The notes under the pieces are model-generated. The model saw only the letters and a list, made by a program, of their open reading frames with translations. It did not search any database and was not told the DNA's origin. A DNA stretch of 64,000 nt. Origin: Spinacia oleracea. Lineage: Eukaryota > Streptophyta > Magnoliopsida > Caryophyllales > Amaranthaceae. The position numbers and the translations under genes were made by a program. Position 1 is the first letter of the stretch. Each line of letters starts with the position of its first letter. Location of the stretch: NCBI RefSeq assembly GCF_020520425.1, contig NC_079487.1, positions 108,348,141 through 108,412,140 of the forward strand, written 5' to 3'. Of this stretch, positions 33,709-44,108 are shown piece after piece.

Positions 33709-35620
33709 CTAGCCAAAAAAGTTGTTGTCCACATAGCAGAAACAGCTTTGAGCATTAGGGCACCATTTGCAATTCCACACGTTGAAAGGTTCTTCGTCTT
33801 CTGAGTCATCATAGTCGTCATACTCCTGATGACCAAGAGATAATGGAAGAAGTAAGAATACAAATGTACTTTACATAACCATAACCTACATGATCCAAGT
33901 AGAGAAAAGAAGGAAAACCTGAGTGCATTTCGCAGAATCTGCTTCATCATCACCTTCCTGCATACACCATTCTGTTTTTAGATGATTGTAAAGGGAAGAG
34001 TAATGCAGAAATGTACCAGGGAATTTTATGACATATAACAGCAATTTTAAGTCATGCTAAAACTCCCTTCAACAGTGAAACATGTTAGACTCCTAGACTC
34101 AATGCTTTGTTGTTTCTGACAATGGTTTGCTGATAGTGGTTTAAACACTGTTGAGTGTTGAGGTATTACTACGACTCCATAAGCTTCCAGAAGACAAAAC
34201 TCAGAATGTCAGTCCAGTCAAATGAAGAACTCAGCACAGAATATAGAGTTTAAACTTTGAAACAGTAGTTCCTGAACTGTAATGCAGTAATGAATGTTCG
34301 GAAAATGGTGTTTTCTAGACTTATCTCATATGAGTATATGACTTCATGATATCAGAGAAGTGAGATTGTCAGATTTCCTCATTAAGTTTCTTAATCATTG
34401 TTGCTTGAGTTTAAGTGAAACCCAATCAAGTAGTTTCCTTTTACGATCTAACTTACATACTACTCCGTACTATACTAGATTAATAGAACTTGTTTATAGA
34501 ATGAGTTAGCTGCCCGGCATTCTCATATTGCCTCAACAAACACACCAAAAATGACAAAGAACATGCCCCCACCCCCCCCCCCCCCCCCCCCTATAATTGC
34601 CATCAGAACATCTCATATATGAGTTTGAGACATGTGAAACCATTAATCTTCATATTTATCAATATCATTATCATGCACTAGTTTGAAGAATATTCACTAT
34701 TTAATTTATATATAATTCAACCTTCAAATCCCATCTCTATTTAAATCTTAGATTCACACTAAAATCACAATCTTTCAATAAAATGAGAACTTTAAAAGAC
34801 GGCTAAACAACCACTTTATAAATGGAACTGGTATAGCTAGTTTGTTCAAAATACTTACTTGAGACAACGATTGAATTTCTTCTTCATGTATGAGTTTCAA
34901 ATAAGCATTTTCCACTTTTCGAGCCTCGGCAATGTATGGCCATCGCTCCTATATAATCAAATTAAGAAAATATCTAAGTTCAATTTCATCATAATTCCTT
35001 CTTTTCAGGAATCCACACTATTAATTACAAAGTACTTCATAAACGAATCATATACCGTAGTTGACATTTTCTTCCATTTCTCACAAGCTTCACGACTTAT
35101 CTCAATCAAGTCTCGACCTTTGAAAGATTTTGAATAACTTTCCCTGGAAAACCCACAAAAGCCAAATCCAAAACCATAAGAATTCCAAAATTGAATAGAA
35201 AAGATAACCGAACAACAAATTTCAATATTCAACAGTCACATCAGATAGAATGTAAATAGTCTGAAATTGAAATAAAGATTAGTAATTAAGTACACGAAGT
35301 AAACAAAAGGTGAGCCGGGTTGCTCAGAAACGTTGTCCTTTTTGGGAATTGAAGGCTTAGGATTCTCTTTCAATTTCTTCACAGTACCCTTCTTCATATT
35401 GCACTCGTGCATGTCCATCAATGCTACTGCCACAGAACCTCCACATTCATCACTGCACACATACAAACCCAGAAACAATTTTTAATCGGAAAAAAGTTCC
35501 TTCAGAATCAACTAAATAAAAGCATTTTGGCGAACACAAATACCATTTGGTGAAGGCGCTACCGTCGGGGGCGCGGCAAGGCGGGCGAACCCTTTTGCGA
35601 GATCTGGGTGGGTTCCCCAT
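33709..35620 (-). CDS. HMG-box protein with N-terminal C2HC motif (HMGB7-like, 6 exons)
   Basis: This is a small nuclear DNA-bending protein of the plant HMGB class. Exons, transcript order: 35544-35620, 35294-35452, 35056-35143, 34859-34948, 33919-33957, 33709-33825. All have GT-AG borders and join in frame to 189 aa. Residues 1-25 are basic (PPRSRKRVRPP). A zinc-ligand pattern C26-x2-C29-x11-H41-x-C43, preceded by DGSAF, is the feature found in HMGB7-type plant proteins. C26 is created across the first splice site. The HMG box spans about 70-130 (PFVYFVESYSKSFKG, then EKWKKMSTTERWPYIAEARK). An acidic segment (139-163) follows. The last 20 residues hold four Cys (CKWC...CFC) before FFG, unlike the acidic tail usual in HMGB proteins. 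The box is shorter and more divergent than the canonical one, so DNA binding is inferred. A 52-bp piece of exon 4 and its upstream intron is copied in a MITE at 26592-26643. Confidence 0.85.
34569..34591. repeat. Poly(C) tract
   Basis: About 20 consecutive C inside intron 4 of the HMG-box gene. It is a homopolymer, and its length is likely unreliable in sequencing. Confidence 0.8.
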
Positions 35621-37055
35621 TGAAGCTGTTAAACAGAAGAGTTATTGTTTTGAGAATAGTTTAATTAATTTTTAGATTTGCTTAATTTTGTTATTCGAAG
35701 AGTTCTATATGTGAGAATGTGAGAAGTGGGAAATTTAATTTTAGCTGAAATTTTAAAATTTCCCGGGAAAAGATGCTTAAAGTAGCGCCAAAAGAGTCAA
35801 AAATATTTATTTTCTGGAGAAGGGTGAAAATGGAGTGGAAAGCATGTTGGATTTTATAGGCACACGTGCGGCAAGGTGAGTGGAATGACAATGAGCAAAA
35901 GTACTGTTTAATTTTATGGGCACGGCACGCTTGTACGGGATACATTAGCATTTAGCAAAGATGAACTTTAGGTAATTAGGTTTGGTATTTCATAATTGGA
36001 TAATTCAGCATAATTTCAGCCTGGATGATCATTGAACGTTGCTGGTAAAGAATAACCGGAGAAGACTAAATTGTCTTGTATGATCAAAATTATGGAGTAT
36101 ATTTTTCTGGACTTTGATTGTGCATATTTTACTATCTTCACGGTTAGTCAAGAAATTGGTATTTGTAGCACTTTTTAACAAGAGTTAAATATCTTGTAAA
36201 ATTGTACGGTGTACTCTATGCGATTCTCTCTCTCGACTTTTATTTCCCAGTAATTTATAATCTAATAAGTTGTTACGTGTCTAACATGTTAGGCGTTTAG
36301 AGATATTCATTCTAACAACCACAAAATGTGAATCGAGTTTGATTTGCAATAGATAGACCCTACTAACATAGTAACATGAATACATGATCGATCCACAGGG
36401 CACCAATATAACAATCCCACATTTTTTTTAGTTTGTGCTGGTACATGCTATTAATTATTGAAGTGTTGATTTTGGTGAAGGTAAGCATCATCTGAAAGTC
36501 TGGTAGAAATCTAAATGTTGAAGATTGCCCTCTTGCATATGAAGATGCAAGTCAATAATTGACTAGGTTATTCTATAGTTTCCTTAATACAAGGAAAGTT
36601 TGTTATACTCTTGTTAGTAGCTTCCTTCAATCGCTTCCCTACTCTTTCTTCGTGATTTTCTTCCACCTTAGATCACGAATTTAACACTAAATATCAACTG
36701 TCAACAGAACAAATTGCATAAGGGATAAACAGATTACAGAATGTATTGGATCACTGTGATTGCCAAAATAAAGAAAACGTCAGAATTGAACTATATATAT
36801 TACTAAGTACGAGGGATTGGAACACTACTACTAATTTGGGACCAAAAGAATAGTTCCCTTCGACTCGAACAATGGTTATATTGGAATAAAGAACATGAAC
36901 GAATCTCACAATCCAATACAAGCACAAATCAAATAGAGCAACTCCTTTACATACAACATACATATAAGCATTATAAGTAGCATGAGCAAGCTAAGCACCA
37001 CACAGCCAATCAAGAATATGGCAAACAAGTATTCAACTAATACAACTCCATCCTT
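35621..37055. other. Intergenic DNA between the HMG-box and WEB genes
   Basis: This holds the promoter and 5' UTR of the HMG-box gene on the left and the 3' UTR of the WEB gene on the right. Two similar sentences, CATGTTGGATTTTATAGGCAC near 35844 and TTTAATTTTATGGGCACGGC near 35908, form a short direct repeat. No TE or gene was recognised. Confidence 0.4.
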
Positions 37056-40000
37056 CTATTCGTTGTCTCCTCTCCAAAAATTCAAAGACTGAATCTTATT
37101 TTTACTCTGCTTTGACATTGGAAGTGATATATGCACAAACCCCAGACCCTTTCTCTTGGAGAAGAAACTCTTTCCCTCATTACCATCTTTCTCTCTTCTC
37201 TTAGGTGGACTTGTCTCTCCTCTATGTCGTCGTAGCATTTGGTTCAACGACACCCTTTGCCTCCCTCCTCCACCACCACCACCGCCACCACCACCACCAC
37301 TTTCTTCTAAATCATCCCTCAGCACAAGTTTCCTGCTCAATATGTCTCCTATTGAAGTAGTTGTTGGCCTTGCAACTGGCTTATAACACTGATCATTTCT
37401 CATGTACTCAAACTCGTTGGAATCGAGCAGCCTAGGATCCCTTCGAGGGTGTAAAGGCATATTGTTCCTAAATCCCATCTTACTCATCAGTTTCTCCTCT
37501 GTTTCTTCTTCTATCTTCCTCAAAGCATCCATCTCCCTCCTTTTCAACAAGTTTTCAGCTTTTTGAGCTTTATTACTCAAACTAGAATACTCTTCAATTG
37601 ACAGACTAATTCTTCCCGCGTTTTGCTGATTATAACCCTCGAATGATATACCTTCATTGCTCGATGATAAAGCCCTGATCTCAGCCAAAGCAAGAGATTC
37701 AGCAGCCTTAGCAGCATCCTCAAGCTTCTTGGCAACAACCCATCTCATTTCTATCACTCTAAGGCTTGTTTTTGTCTGTTCTACATCTGACATTGCCTTC
37801 AGAACTTCTGATCTTGCTGCTTCAGCTGTCTTCATAAACTGATCAGCCTCGAAATTCAACTCTCTAAGCTCTCTTGAGATAGCTAATGGGTTAAACGCTT
37901 CATTCCTAACTTTCATTTCATGTCTAGCTTCATTGACATGAGTACTCGAAGGTTGCAGTTCAACTGAGGTTTTCTCCCTGTCCATCTTTCTGCTGAGAGC
38001 CTCAACAGAAGCGCGAAGTTCAGCAAGATCATTGGTGTTCTGATACAGGTTGTTTTTCGCTTGCTTTAATTCCATCATTATCAGTCCAGCAGCAGTTGAT
38101 GGAAGCAAGTTCAATTGTTCTTCATTCTTGATTGTTGTGGAATCCACAGGATATTTGTTCACATAAAACTCGTGGTTCGGTTGCCTTTGAAAGCCTAAGC
38201 ATGGGTTTGATGTGCATTGGTCATGAACTTGATCTTTTGGCACCTTCAGTTTTAGCTCTTCTACAAGCCTTTTGGTTAACTCAAGTTCTTTCAAGATGTC
38301 ATGTGTTTCTTGTTCTTTCCTTTGCAGATCTTTCAACATCGTTGCTGTTCGTTCATCAAGTTTATGGACATCAGTATTTTGCTGTCAATCACAAAATCCT
38401 ATCAATTAGAAATCAAAAACAAGAAAAAAAAAAACAAAAACAAAAACTCCACACTACTACGTACATGATAAATTACAAGAATACTGTATTAGGTATTGAT
38501 CATGAAGGTATTTAAGGATAACTTATGTCTTACATGTAATGACTCGATCAGATTATAGATGCACAAAATACAACTCATGCATTGGTATAACCAGTTGTAT
38601 AATATATAAAAAGTGCACACAACATGTATCGAGTTTGTCTGTTTTGTCAGTTATATTTCACACTGAGTAAAATTGTACGTACGTAGTATTCTTTTTTTTT
38701 GTTAGCACTCGGTTCACCCTTAGAGCTAATCCGGATTCGGGGCGAGTTTTGGGTGGTTAGGTTCCGGTCCCCTCTCAATTGTTATTGCGGGGGATCGAAC
38801 ACGAGTTCTCCCTACCAAGTTCAGCCCTAATCACCACTGAACCAACAAACAATTGGTTACGTACGTAGTATTCTTGTATGATAGATTCTAGGAAACGACT
38901 TGAATAGGAATTGTCGAAACCCTTGTATTGGATGATTTTGCACTACTCAATCAAAATATAAGAGGAAACCGACATCTTTGTTGAAATCTCCTAGTGAGCA
39001 ATAGCATCTACTGTAAGTACGAAAAGTTGGAGGAAATATTGCAAAAATCAAAAGTGAATAACCAAAAATTACTTTAATTTCATGCCCCCCTTTTTTTTCC
39101 TATCTTTCTAAAGTTCCATAATAGTCCTACACTCCTACCAACTTAAGATTTGTGTTTGGTCCTTTAGTTTTTGGTCCACTTAAGCTTTACTAGAGAGAAC
39201 AACCATATATACCACTACAAGGATAAAGCGCATTCATATCCTTTTTTGTTATAGTGTTTTCACAAATATAAAATTTCTTCTTCCTCGGTCATCATTACCA
39301 GCCAATACAATTAGGCCCTGTTCTGTTAACTTTATTTTCACTTATTTCAGAAAAAATAAGTTCAGATAAGTTCAGTTAAGTTCAGATAAGATAAGTTCAT
39401 GAAAAATAAGGGTTGGCCAAGTACAATTTATAACTAAAATAAGTTTTGATAAGTTCTAATAAGTTCAGATAAGATAAGTTCAGGAAAAATAAGTGGAAAT
39501 CAGGTGAATAGATCGCAGCTTTAAGTTGATTTGAGGCTTTGAGCTTCAATAAATCAGGTGTAAAAGCATGCACTTGCTAAAGTTTGTTATGTGATCCTTA
39601 CAATCTTACATTGTGATAGTCCTCACTTTTATTTTACCTCTTAATCACATGCATATTTACCATTAAAGATATTTTCAAGTACTAAGGAGCAATGTACGAA
39701 ATATTATGAACGTATGAACCACAATTGTCTTACATAATGTAACTATTATTGTATGGGATAATTCTTCTGTCCTTTGTTTTATGGACTAATATCTTGGACT
39801 AAACATTTAACTCCATTTACCAATAACTTTGTCGTATATAAAAATCAAACTTTATGAACTCAATTTGTTGTTTATTTCTAATTTGAAAACGGGAAAACAA
39901 ATACGAACAATGCATGAGTCCCCTTTACATGTAATAAACTAATTGTCAACATTTTGGGATATACATAGTACCAAACTAGAAAAAGGGACAGAAATAAACA

Positions 40001-40720
40001 CAATCTTCCAAAATCTCTGTCCACATTGACTTTAATTTGCAAAACATATTCTAGAGACACAAAGTCAGCTAAACCAGTTCTAATTAACTAGCTATTAACG
40101 AGCATACCTTGTTTGTGAAGCAAATTTTCATGAGCTGAGCACAACAAATTAAAGTTCATCTTGAGAAATTCGTGTACAAGCTCGGATTTTCTAAAAACAA
40201 TTTTACTCTACCAATTATATATAATTGTAATTTTCGAAATCAATTTAAGTTAAAATTTTACTTAAATTGTTTTTAGAAAATTCGAGAAACGGCTTAAATT
40301 CGAATGAAAGTGTAACGAGTCAAGCTTGAGCAACTCAGTCGTCTGATTAATTATCACCCTATTTTGATTCTCTAATTCTCTTAACTTTATGTTGAAGTGT
40401 AATTTGAATTAATATGATAAATACATCTAGACAAAGTATGTACCATACTTACGACTCATAGGAATTAATTTAAATTGTAGGAAACTTACACAATTGTCAT
40501 CAGTAGCAGTAGCCGGATCAACATCGAGAATGGGTTGAGGGTTCCAAAACCCACGACCTCCGAACCGAATTACCGCTTCTTCAACGGACCCGAAAGGCTG
40601 AGAAGTATCCACTTTCGGGCTCGAACTCCCCATCTCATGTAACGTGTATGACTCTTCATCATCCGACCCGAAATCTGAAGTTTGGGTTGCTGAGTCTACC
40701 GCAACCCATCTTCCCGCCAT
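37056..40720 (-). CDS. WEB-family coiled-coil protein (2 exons)
   Basis: A 518-aa member of the WEB family (weak chloroplast movement under blue light type). In plants these are long coiled-coil proteins linked to chloroplast movement and mechanical signalling. Exon 1 is 40490-40720 (77 codons, donor TGT|GTAAGT) and exon 2 is 37056-38381 (acceptor GACAG|CAA), both phase 0, with a 2,108-bp intron between. Residues 41-56 (FGSVEEAVIRFGGRGF) are the conserved N-terminal signature. 78-400 is rich in Glu, Lys, Leu and Ala with heptad spacing (KEQETHDILKELELTKRLVE). A run of 12 Gly lies at about 438-450, encoded by a GGT/GGC tract (37262-37300), followed by a basic tail (PPKRREKD, SKRKGL). The start is the first ATG of the exon. 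This paralogue's exact role cannot be told from sequence. Confidence 0.88.
38694..38857 (-). mobile_element. SINE with 18-bp target duplication, in WEB intron
   Basis: It is flanked by the exact repeat TACGTACGTAGTATTCTT (38676-38693 and 38858-38875). Read on the minus strand it has GGTTCAGTGGTGATTAGGGC (A-box region), GTGTTCGATCCCCCGC (B box) and an A-run tail. A related copy, itself interrupted, lies at 41368-41502 with 42005-42040. The long exact duplication marks it as a recent insertion in the WEB intron. Confidence 0.88.
39314..39515. mobile_element. Small relative of the GATCAG/Harbinger elements, in WEB intron
   Basis: TTA followed by GGCCCTGTTCTGTTAACT at the left resembles the ends at 55080 and 60645. 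The interior has repeated AAGTTCAGATAAGTTCAG and GAAAAATAAG motifs, and the right side AATCAGGTGAATAGATCGC is a weak match to the opposite end. The right boundary is uncertain. Confidence 0.4.
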
Positions 40721-40989
40721 TTTACCCCTTTATCTATTTTTAATTTAAGAAGAATGATTTAGCAAAATTGGAGAAAGAAATGGTGGGAATTTAAGGAGTG
40801 TGTACACGTAACTCGTAAGTGGTAATATTGTAGAAGTGAGTGATTAGAGGGGAAATAAAAGGGGAGGTAATGATGGTGATCATTTGGGGTGTTATCATCA
40901 TGATAGTTAGCGAAAGGTGATTTTGCGGTAATGGGTCGGGTCCCCACTGACCCACTTCTTCGACTGGGAACATTTTTTTTTTAAATATA

Positions 40990-41367
40990 CTAGTTGTTGG
41001 ATCGTGCGCTAGCGCGCACGATTCCCCAAGGTATACAAAATTATTTTTGTAAAAATGTTACTTAAAAGCTAGGAACTTACAATTTATGATAAATGCTAGA
41101 AATGATATGTTAAAGTTAGATGTTGGATTTACATGTAACAGGAAATAGAAATCATATGCGTTTTAATTGATAGTTCGAAGGTACAATATATAGGAAATTA
41201 TACCCAAAGAAAACATTACATTTTGTATAGCAATGGAAGGGTGAAACCGTAAATGCTCTATTGTTAAGAATAAGACAAAATAAAACAAAGAAGGAAATAA
41301 GGGGCATGCACGTAAATGTATTATTGGGTGAATAGTAATCAAAGTATGAAGCTTTATAAGTGTTAGG
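40990..41367 (-). mobile_element. Helitron-like 3' end (partial)
   Basis: On the minus strand the sequence ends with the hairpin ATCGTGCGCGCTAGCGCACGAT, then CCAACAACTAG followed by T (40990). This is the hairpin-CTAG-T arrangement seen at 8077. The 5' end was not found, and the stated right limit is only where the next recognised element begins. 41152-41505 contains a non-credible open frame. Confidence 0.35.
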
Positions 41368-41502
41368 ATTTGGTGTTAACACTCGATTCACCTTTAAGGC
41401 TAATTCGTATTCGATACGAGTTATTTGTGAATTGGTTTCGGTCCCCTCCAAATTACTGTCGCGGGAAATCAAATACGAGATTCTCCCCACCAAGCTCATC
41501 CT

Positions 41503-42004
41503 CAATGACGGATCTTAGGTATGGCTGGGGTGGGCCTAGCCCCCCCGCCGAAAATTTTTGTAGTGTATTTTTAGTTACGCCCCCCCCTCAAATTGTGTAT
41601 AATTGTATAATTACATACTCCCTCCGTATTTTTTTTTAAGAGATACACTTGGTCGGGCACGGTATTAAGAAGAATAATTGAATGAAATAAAGTAATAAAG
41701 CAAGTGGGGTTGAATAGATATTTTAATAATTAAACATGTGGGGACCAAGTCATTTTGGTGGGTGGAGGGTGGGGTGGGATTATGAAATTATTTGTTTAAT
41801 AAGATGGTGGGTGATAGTGTATATTAGATGTATTATTTAATTAGATGGTAGGGTTGATAAGTTACTAAAAATGGCAAGTGTATCTCTTAAATAAATACGG
41901 CCGGAAAAGGCAAGTGTATCCCTTAAATAAATACGGAGGGAGTAGTATATTGCTTAATTTTTTTCTACCGGCCCCCTCATAAAACCGTTCAAGGTCCGCC
42001 ACTG
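41503..42004. mobile_element. hAT-type non-autonomous element inside the SINE
   Basis: The ends CAATGACGGATCTTAGG and, in reverse complement, CAGTGGCGGACCTTGAA are inverted repeats of the widespread plant CAGTGGCGGA type. They are flanked by CTCATCCT (41495-41502) and CTCGTCCT (42005-42012), an 8-bp duplication with one change, which fits hAT. A Stowaway-like MITE (41618-41942) lies inside, leaving only about 175 bp of its own sequence. Confidence 0.65.
41618..41942. mobile_element. Stowaway-like MITE, second copy of the 3230 family
   Basis: The ends CTCCCTCCGTATTTTTTTTT and AATAAATACGGAGGGAG are bordered by TA. The interior matches 3230-3543 in opposite orientation (GGCCGGAAAAGGCAAGTGTA, AAGTTACTAAAAATGGCAAG). 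It is 325 bp. Confidence 0.82.
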
Positions 42005-42357
42005 CTCGTCCTCAATCACAACTAAATCAACAAGCAATTAATTTTTAAATATATACAAAAAACAACTACCTAGTCAAAGCCTTGAATGTTCGAAGGGATG
42101 TGCGATGCGATGCGATGCACATAAAGAGACTAAAGACAATACGACTAATTAAAACGACTATAATATCCTTTGAAATTAATAGTAATAGTGCTAACATCTA
42201 CGACTCTCGTTTGTAATGATCTTTACGGTAATTTTTTGTATAAACTATTAATACAAATGAGATAAAATAGATGAGTATAATAAAATATGGATAAAGCAAG
42301 GTAGAGTGTAAAAATGAGACTCAATGTAAGAAAAATATTCAAAAGGTCTTACACGCA

Positions 42358-42540
42358 TAAGGTGTACACTAAATTTTCGTAAATCGAAATAACTTTTACC
42401 TAATTTTTTGTAATTTTTACCCGCTTTTTGTACCTTTTAATATGTTTTAGTAATTTTTATATTATGAAAAATAAAAGTTGATGGATAAACATTTTAAAGG
42501 GTTAAATAATTATTATAAAAGATGAGGTAATGATTTAATT
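42358..42540. repeat. Dispersed AT-rich repeat
   Basis: AAGGTGTACACTAAATTTTC followed by GTAAATCGAAATAACTTTTA resembles 11588-11660 (GGTGTATAATAAATTTATTG, ATATCGAAATAATTTTTACC). In both places ATTATGAAAA and GTTGATGGATAAA follow. It is a repeat family with no recognised ends. Confidence 0.5.
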
Positions 42541-42752
42541 TACCTTCCATATAAGCCCTTTTTTCCCATAACGTACCAATTTAGATTACTTATTTCGTTT
42601 CCATACGAGCGTCCTTATTTCTTGCCTACTCCCTCCATCCCGGAATATACTTACACCGCTTTGACTGGATACGTTTGGCAATCCACACATTTAATATCTT
42701 TAAATACATATTATAAAAACTTACAGAATATTAATATTTTGAAAATATGTAC

Positions 42753-44091
42753 TGAAGGAAATAATGCCCTTGGTCCAAGTATGCATTCTATGTTAAGTCT
42801 AATAAATGCGGTTCAGTATTAATTAACAAGTTAATAATTCAGTGAGATCAAGTGAGCTGAATGCCTAGCTAGAGGCCGCTTCAGTTCAAGTGGAATTAAT
42901 GATATTAATCCACAGCTTACTCTTGACTGAACCCGTAGGGTCACACAAATAGTACGTAAACGGATCAAGTATTTAATGGCATTAAATACTCCATCTATGA
43001 ATATTCGGAAACGACGGATCTTGGTTTCAGTGGGAGCTAAGATCGTCACAGGCAAGAAATGAATACTCCGGAAACGATGATATTGCCGGAAACGGAAATA
43101 TGGATCGTATCGGAAATATGAATATTATCCAAGTCGTAGATGTTGCCGGAAACGGAAACATGGTACGTATCGGAAAATATTATTGGAAATGGAAATATTA
43201 CCAGAATCGGAAATATTGCCGGAAACGGAAATATTGTCAGAATCGGAAATATTACCGGAATCGGAAAATAATTCCGGAAACGGAAATATTAAATATTTGT
43301 TCGAAACGGAAATTAATTCCGGAATCGGAAATATTAAATATTGTTCGTATCGGAAATAGATTCCGGAAATGGAAATTTAATCGGAAGCGTATCGTACGAA
43401 TTAGCATCGGACGAGGCCTGCCGGACGAAGGCCCAGCACGAAGCCAGGCCATCGCCCAGCAAGCACGCACGCCACAGCCCAGCGCGCACAAGGCCGCGCA
43501 TGCGTGGGCCGCAATGCGTGGGCTGCTGCTCGCACGCACATGGGCAGCCCTTGTGGCTGCCGTGTGTGTGTGAGTTTCAGCTCATGCGAGATTCCTGAAT
43601 CTGCAAGAGTCAGTGTATGATTAAATGTCTATTCCTATTGGATAAATTGATTAAGTAGAATTCGTGTAGAATTCTAATTCCAATTAATTCGCATCCTACT
43701 GGGATTACGATTCCTTTTCCATAACTCTATAAATAAAGGCCTAGGGCTCATAATTTATATACAAGTTTTCAAGTATTCAAAAGTGAGTTTTTGAGAGAAA
43801 AACAAACACACATCTTGCTCAAAAGTGCCGAATTTTCTGAGTACCTTAAGGGCGATTCTAGTTGGTCAATCTTAAGGCGGATCCGGACGTGCTGTGGACT
43901 TTCTACGGAGGGACGACACTTGGAGTCCTAAAAGACTTGTTCTTGTTCGGTTCGGGCGCAGCTAGGGAAGGCACGCAACAAAGAGTATGCATCTAATTAT
44001 GCTATATGATTATGTGTAAATAATATGTTTCCTGGGTTAATGGTTGTTTCCGCATGATCTATGTAAATGTCATATGTATCATAACCTAACA
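42753..44091 (+). repeat. 5' LTR of the copia element
   Basis: It starts TGAAGGAAATAATGCCCTTG and ends ATAACCTAACA. The U3 part (43080-43390) holds a dozen or more near-copies of CCGGAAACGGAAATATT, then a GC-rich block (43400-43570). A TATA-like CTCTATAAATAAAGG lies at 43726-43739, so transcription probably starts a few tens of bases downstream. Open frames across the LTR are repeated exactly in the 3' LTR and look like by-products of the short repeats. Confidence 0.93.
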
Positions 44092-44108
44092 GTGGTATCA
44101 CGAGCCCC
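44092..44108 (+). promoter_or_regulatory. Primer-binding site (initiator Met tRNA)
   Basis: TGGTATCACGAGCC begins one base after the LTR end. The first eight bases match the complement of the plant initiator tRNA-Met 3' end (TGGTATCAGAGC). An extra C interrupts the match before GAGCC. Confidence 0.8.

Larger units (their letters stand above)
41368..42040 (-). mobile_element. SINE copy split by a hAT-type insertion
   Basis: 41368-41502 and 42005-42040 together read like the SINE at 38694-38857 (GTTAACACTCGATTCACCTT, TCGCGGGAAATCAAATACGA, CTCAATCACAACTAAATCAA). The break coincides with the 8-bp duplication of the element at 41503-42004. No target duplication of the SINE itself was found. The copy is more diverged than 38694-38857. 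Confidence 0.6.

Noticed and set aside
43100..43573. Open frames of 85-157 codons in the 5' LTR, repeated at 52158-52631
   Set aside because: They arise from the 17-bp LTR repeats (Arg/Asn/Tyr/Lys-rich) running into a GC-rich block (Ala/Arg-rich). They are present in both LTRs only because the LTRs are identical.
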